NCBI GenBank assembly: GCA_016711345.1
Contig: JADJTD010000011.1
Span: 1 to 5,159, forward strand
Length of the DNA: 5,159 nucleotides
Source of the DNA: Chloracidobacterium sp.
Lineage (GTDB): Bacteria > Acidobacteriota > Blastocatellia > Pyrinomonadales > Pyrinomonadaceae
Reading direction: 5' to 3'
The position numbers and the translations under genes are program-made. The notes under the pieces were generated by a model. It did not search any database. It was not told the DNA's origin and saw nothing but the letters and a program-made list of their open reading frames with translations. Positions 5,116-5,159 of this stretch are shown here, piece by piece; the first letter of the stretch is position 1, and every line of letters begins with the position of its first letter.

Positions 5116-5159
5116 TGGTGGACCCGACCGGGATCGAACCGGTGACCTCCTGAATGCCA
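5116..5159 (-). tRNA. tRNA-Ala(GGC), 3' part (runs off the window)
   Basis: Reading the minus strand from 5159 gives T33, anticodon GGC, A37, T38, the stem strand TCAGG, variable loop AGGTC, a T-arm of ACCGG / TTCGATC / CCGGT, the acceptor strand CGGGTCC, discriminator A and an encoded CCA ending at 5116. The stretch from the anticodon loop to the T loop closely follows Escherichia coli tRNA-Ala(GGC), which supports alanine identity. The D arm, the 5' acceptor strand and the promoter lie beyond the window edge. The T-arm and acceptor parts seen here are the usual integrase attachment target. Confidence 0.88.
5116..5159. other. Probable attachment site (att) core in the tRNA 3' end
   Basis: The integrase gene reads toward, and ends next to, the 3' end of this tRNA. 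Elements that use tRNA genes normally carry a copy of the 3' half to keep the gene intact, so these bases or part of them should be repeated at the element's other end. No second copy is visible in the window, and the exact crossover inside this stretch is unknown. Confidence 0.6.

Larger units (their letters stand above)
1..5116. mobile_element. One end of an integrated element (probable prophage) in tRNA-Ala(GGC)
   Basis: A complete tyrosine recombinase gene ends about 50 bases from the 3' end of a tRNA-Ala gene, and an excisionase-like gene sits directly upstream of it. Further upstream is an uninterrupted same-strand set of genes that includes two phage-associated families (Gp37/Gp68 and endonuclease VII). 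This is the usual layout of one attachment end of a tRNA-integrating phage or island. The left boundary lies outside the window. The exact crossover point inside the tRNA cannot be seen. No virion genes are present here, so a satellite, a genomic island or an integrative conjugative element remain possible. Confidence 0.8.

Noticed and set aside
1..5159. CRISPR array, insertion-sequence ends or riboswitch
   Set aside because: No regularly spaced repeats, terminal inverted repeats with transposase, or long structured leader are seen. The window is nearly all coding.

Overview
The window looks like one end of an integrated mobile element, most likely a prophage, in a high-GC bacterium. Hand counts give about 73% GC in the integrase (4441-4620) and about 59% in part of the endonuclease VII gene (3241-3420). 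GTG starts are common, and overlapping stop/start junctions link most genes. The tRNA at the right edge encodes its own CCA end, which fits a high-GC proteobacterium or myxobacterium (for example an Anaeromyxobacter-like host) better than most actinomycetes. The host is inferred from composition and not proven by any marker gene.

Layout. All ten reading frames described here lie on the + strand, and almost no base is left uncoded between 1 and 5065. From the left they are: the C-terminal part of a phage Gp37/Gp68 (DUF5131) protein (1-539); a small coiled-coil protein (532-891); an HNH-type nuclease-like protein (888-1391); an 80-residue coiled-coil protein (1388-1630); an ASCH-domain protein (1623-2207); a zinc-ribbon/coiled-coil protein that seems to be split by a frame change near 2366-2392 (2204-2680 and 2383-2934); a 61-residue single-pass membrane protein (2931-3116); a phage endonuclease VII-like HNH nuclease with extra zinc knuckles (3119-3682); an excisionase-type helix-turn-helix protein (3684-4025); and a complete tyrosine recombinase (3842-5065). 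A hairpin terminator surrounds the integrase stop codon. Just beyond it is the 3' half of a tRNA-Ala(GGC) gene on the minus strand (5116-5159, running off the window).

How the parts fit. An integrase reading toward the 3' end of a tRNA gene is the classic arrangement at one attachment end of a tRNA-integrating element. The element therefore extends left from the tRNA, and the bases right of the tRNA should be host chromosome. Excisionase and integrase form the recombination module. The genes upstream form a translationally coupled cassette of small, mostly uncharacterised proteins. These lean toward nucleic acids: two zinc-bound HNH-fold nucleases, an ASCH domain and a DUF5131 protein. No capsid, portal, tail, terminase or repressor gene is visible, so phage origin rests on the gene families and is not shown directly.

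The points most worth a second look are the apparent frame break in the zinc/coiled-coil gene, the 184-base xis/int overlap, the tRNA-Ala attachment site, the lower-GC endonuclease VII/xis segment, and the terminator that encloses the integrase stop.
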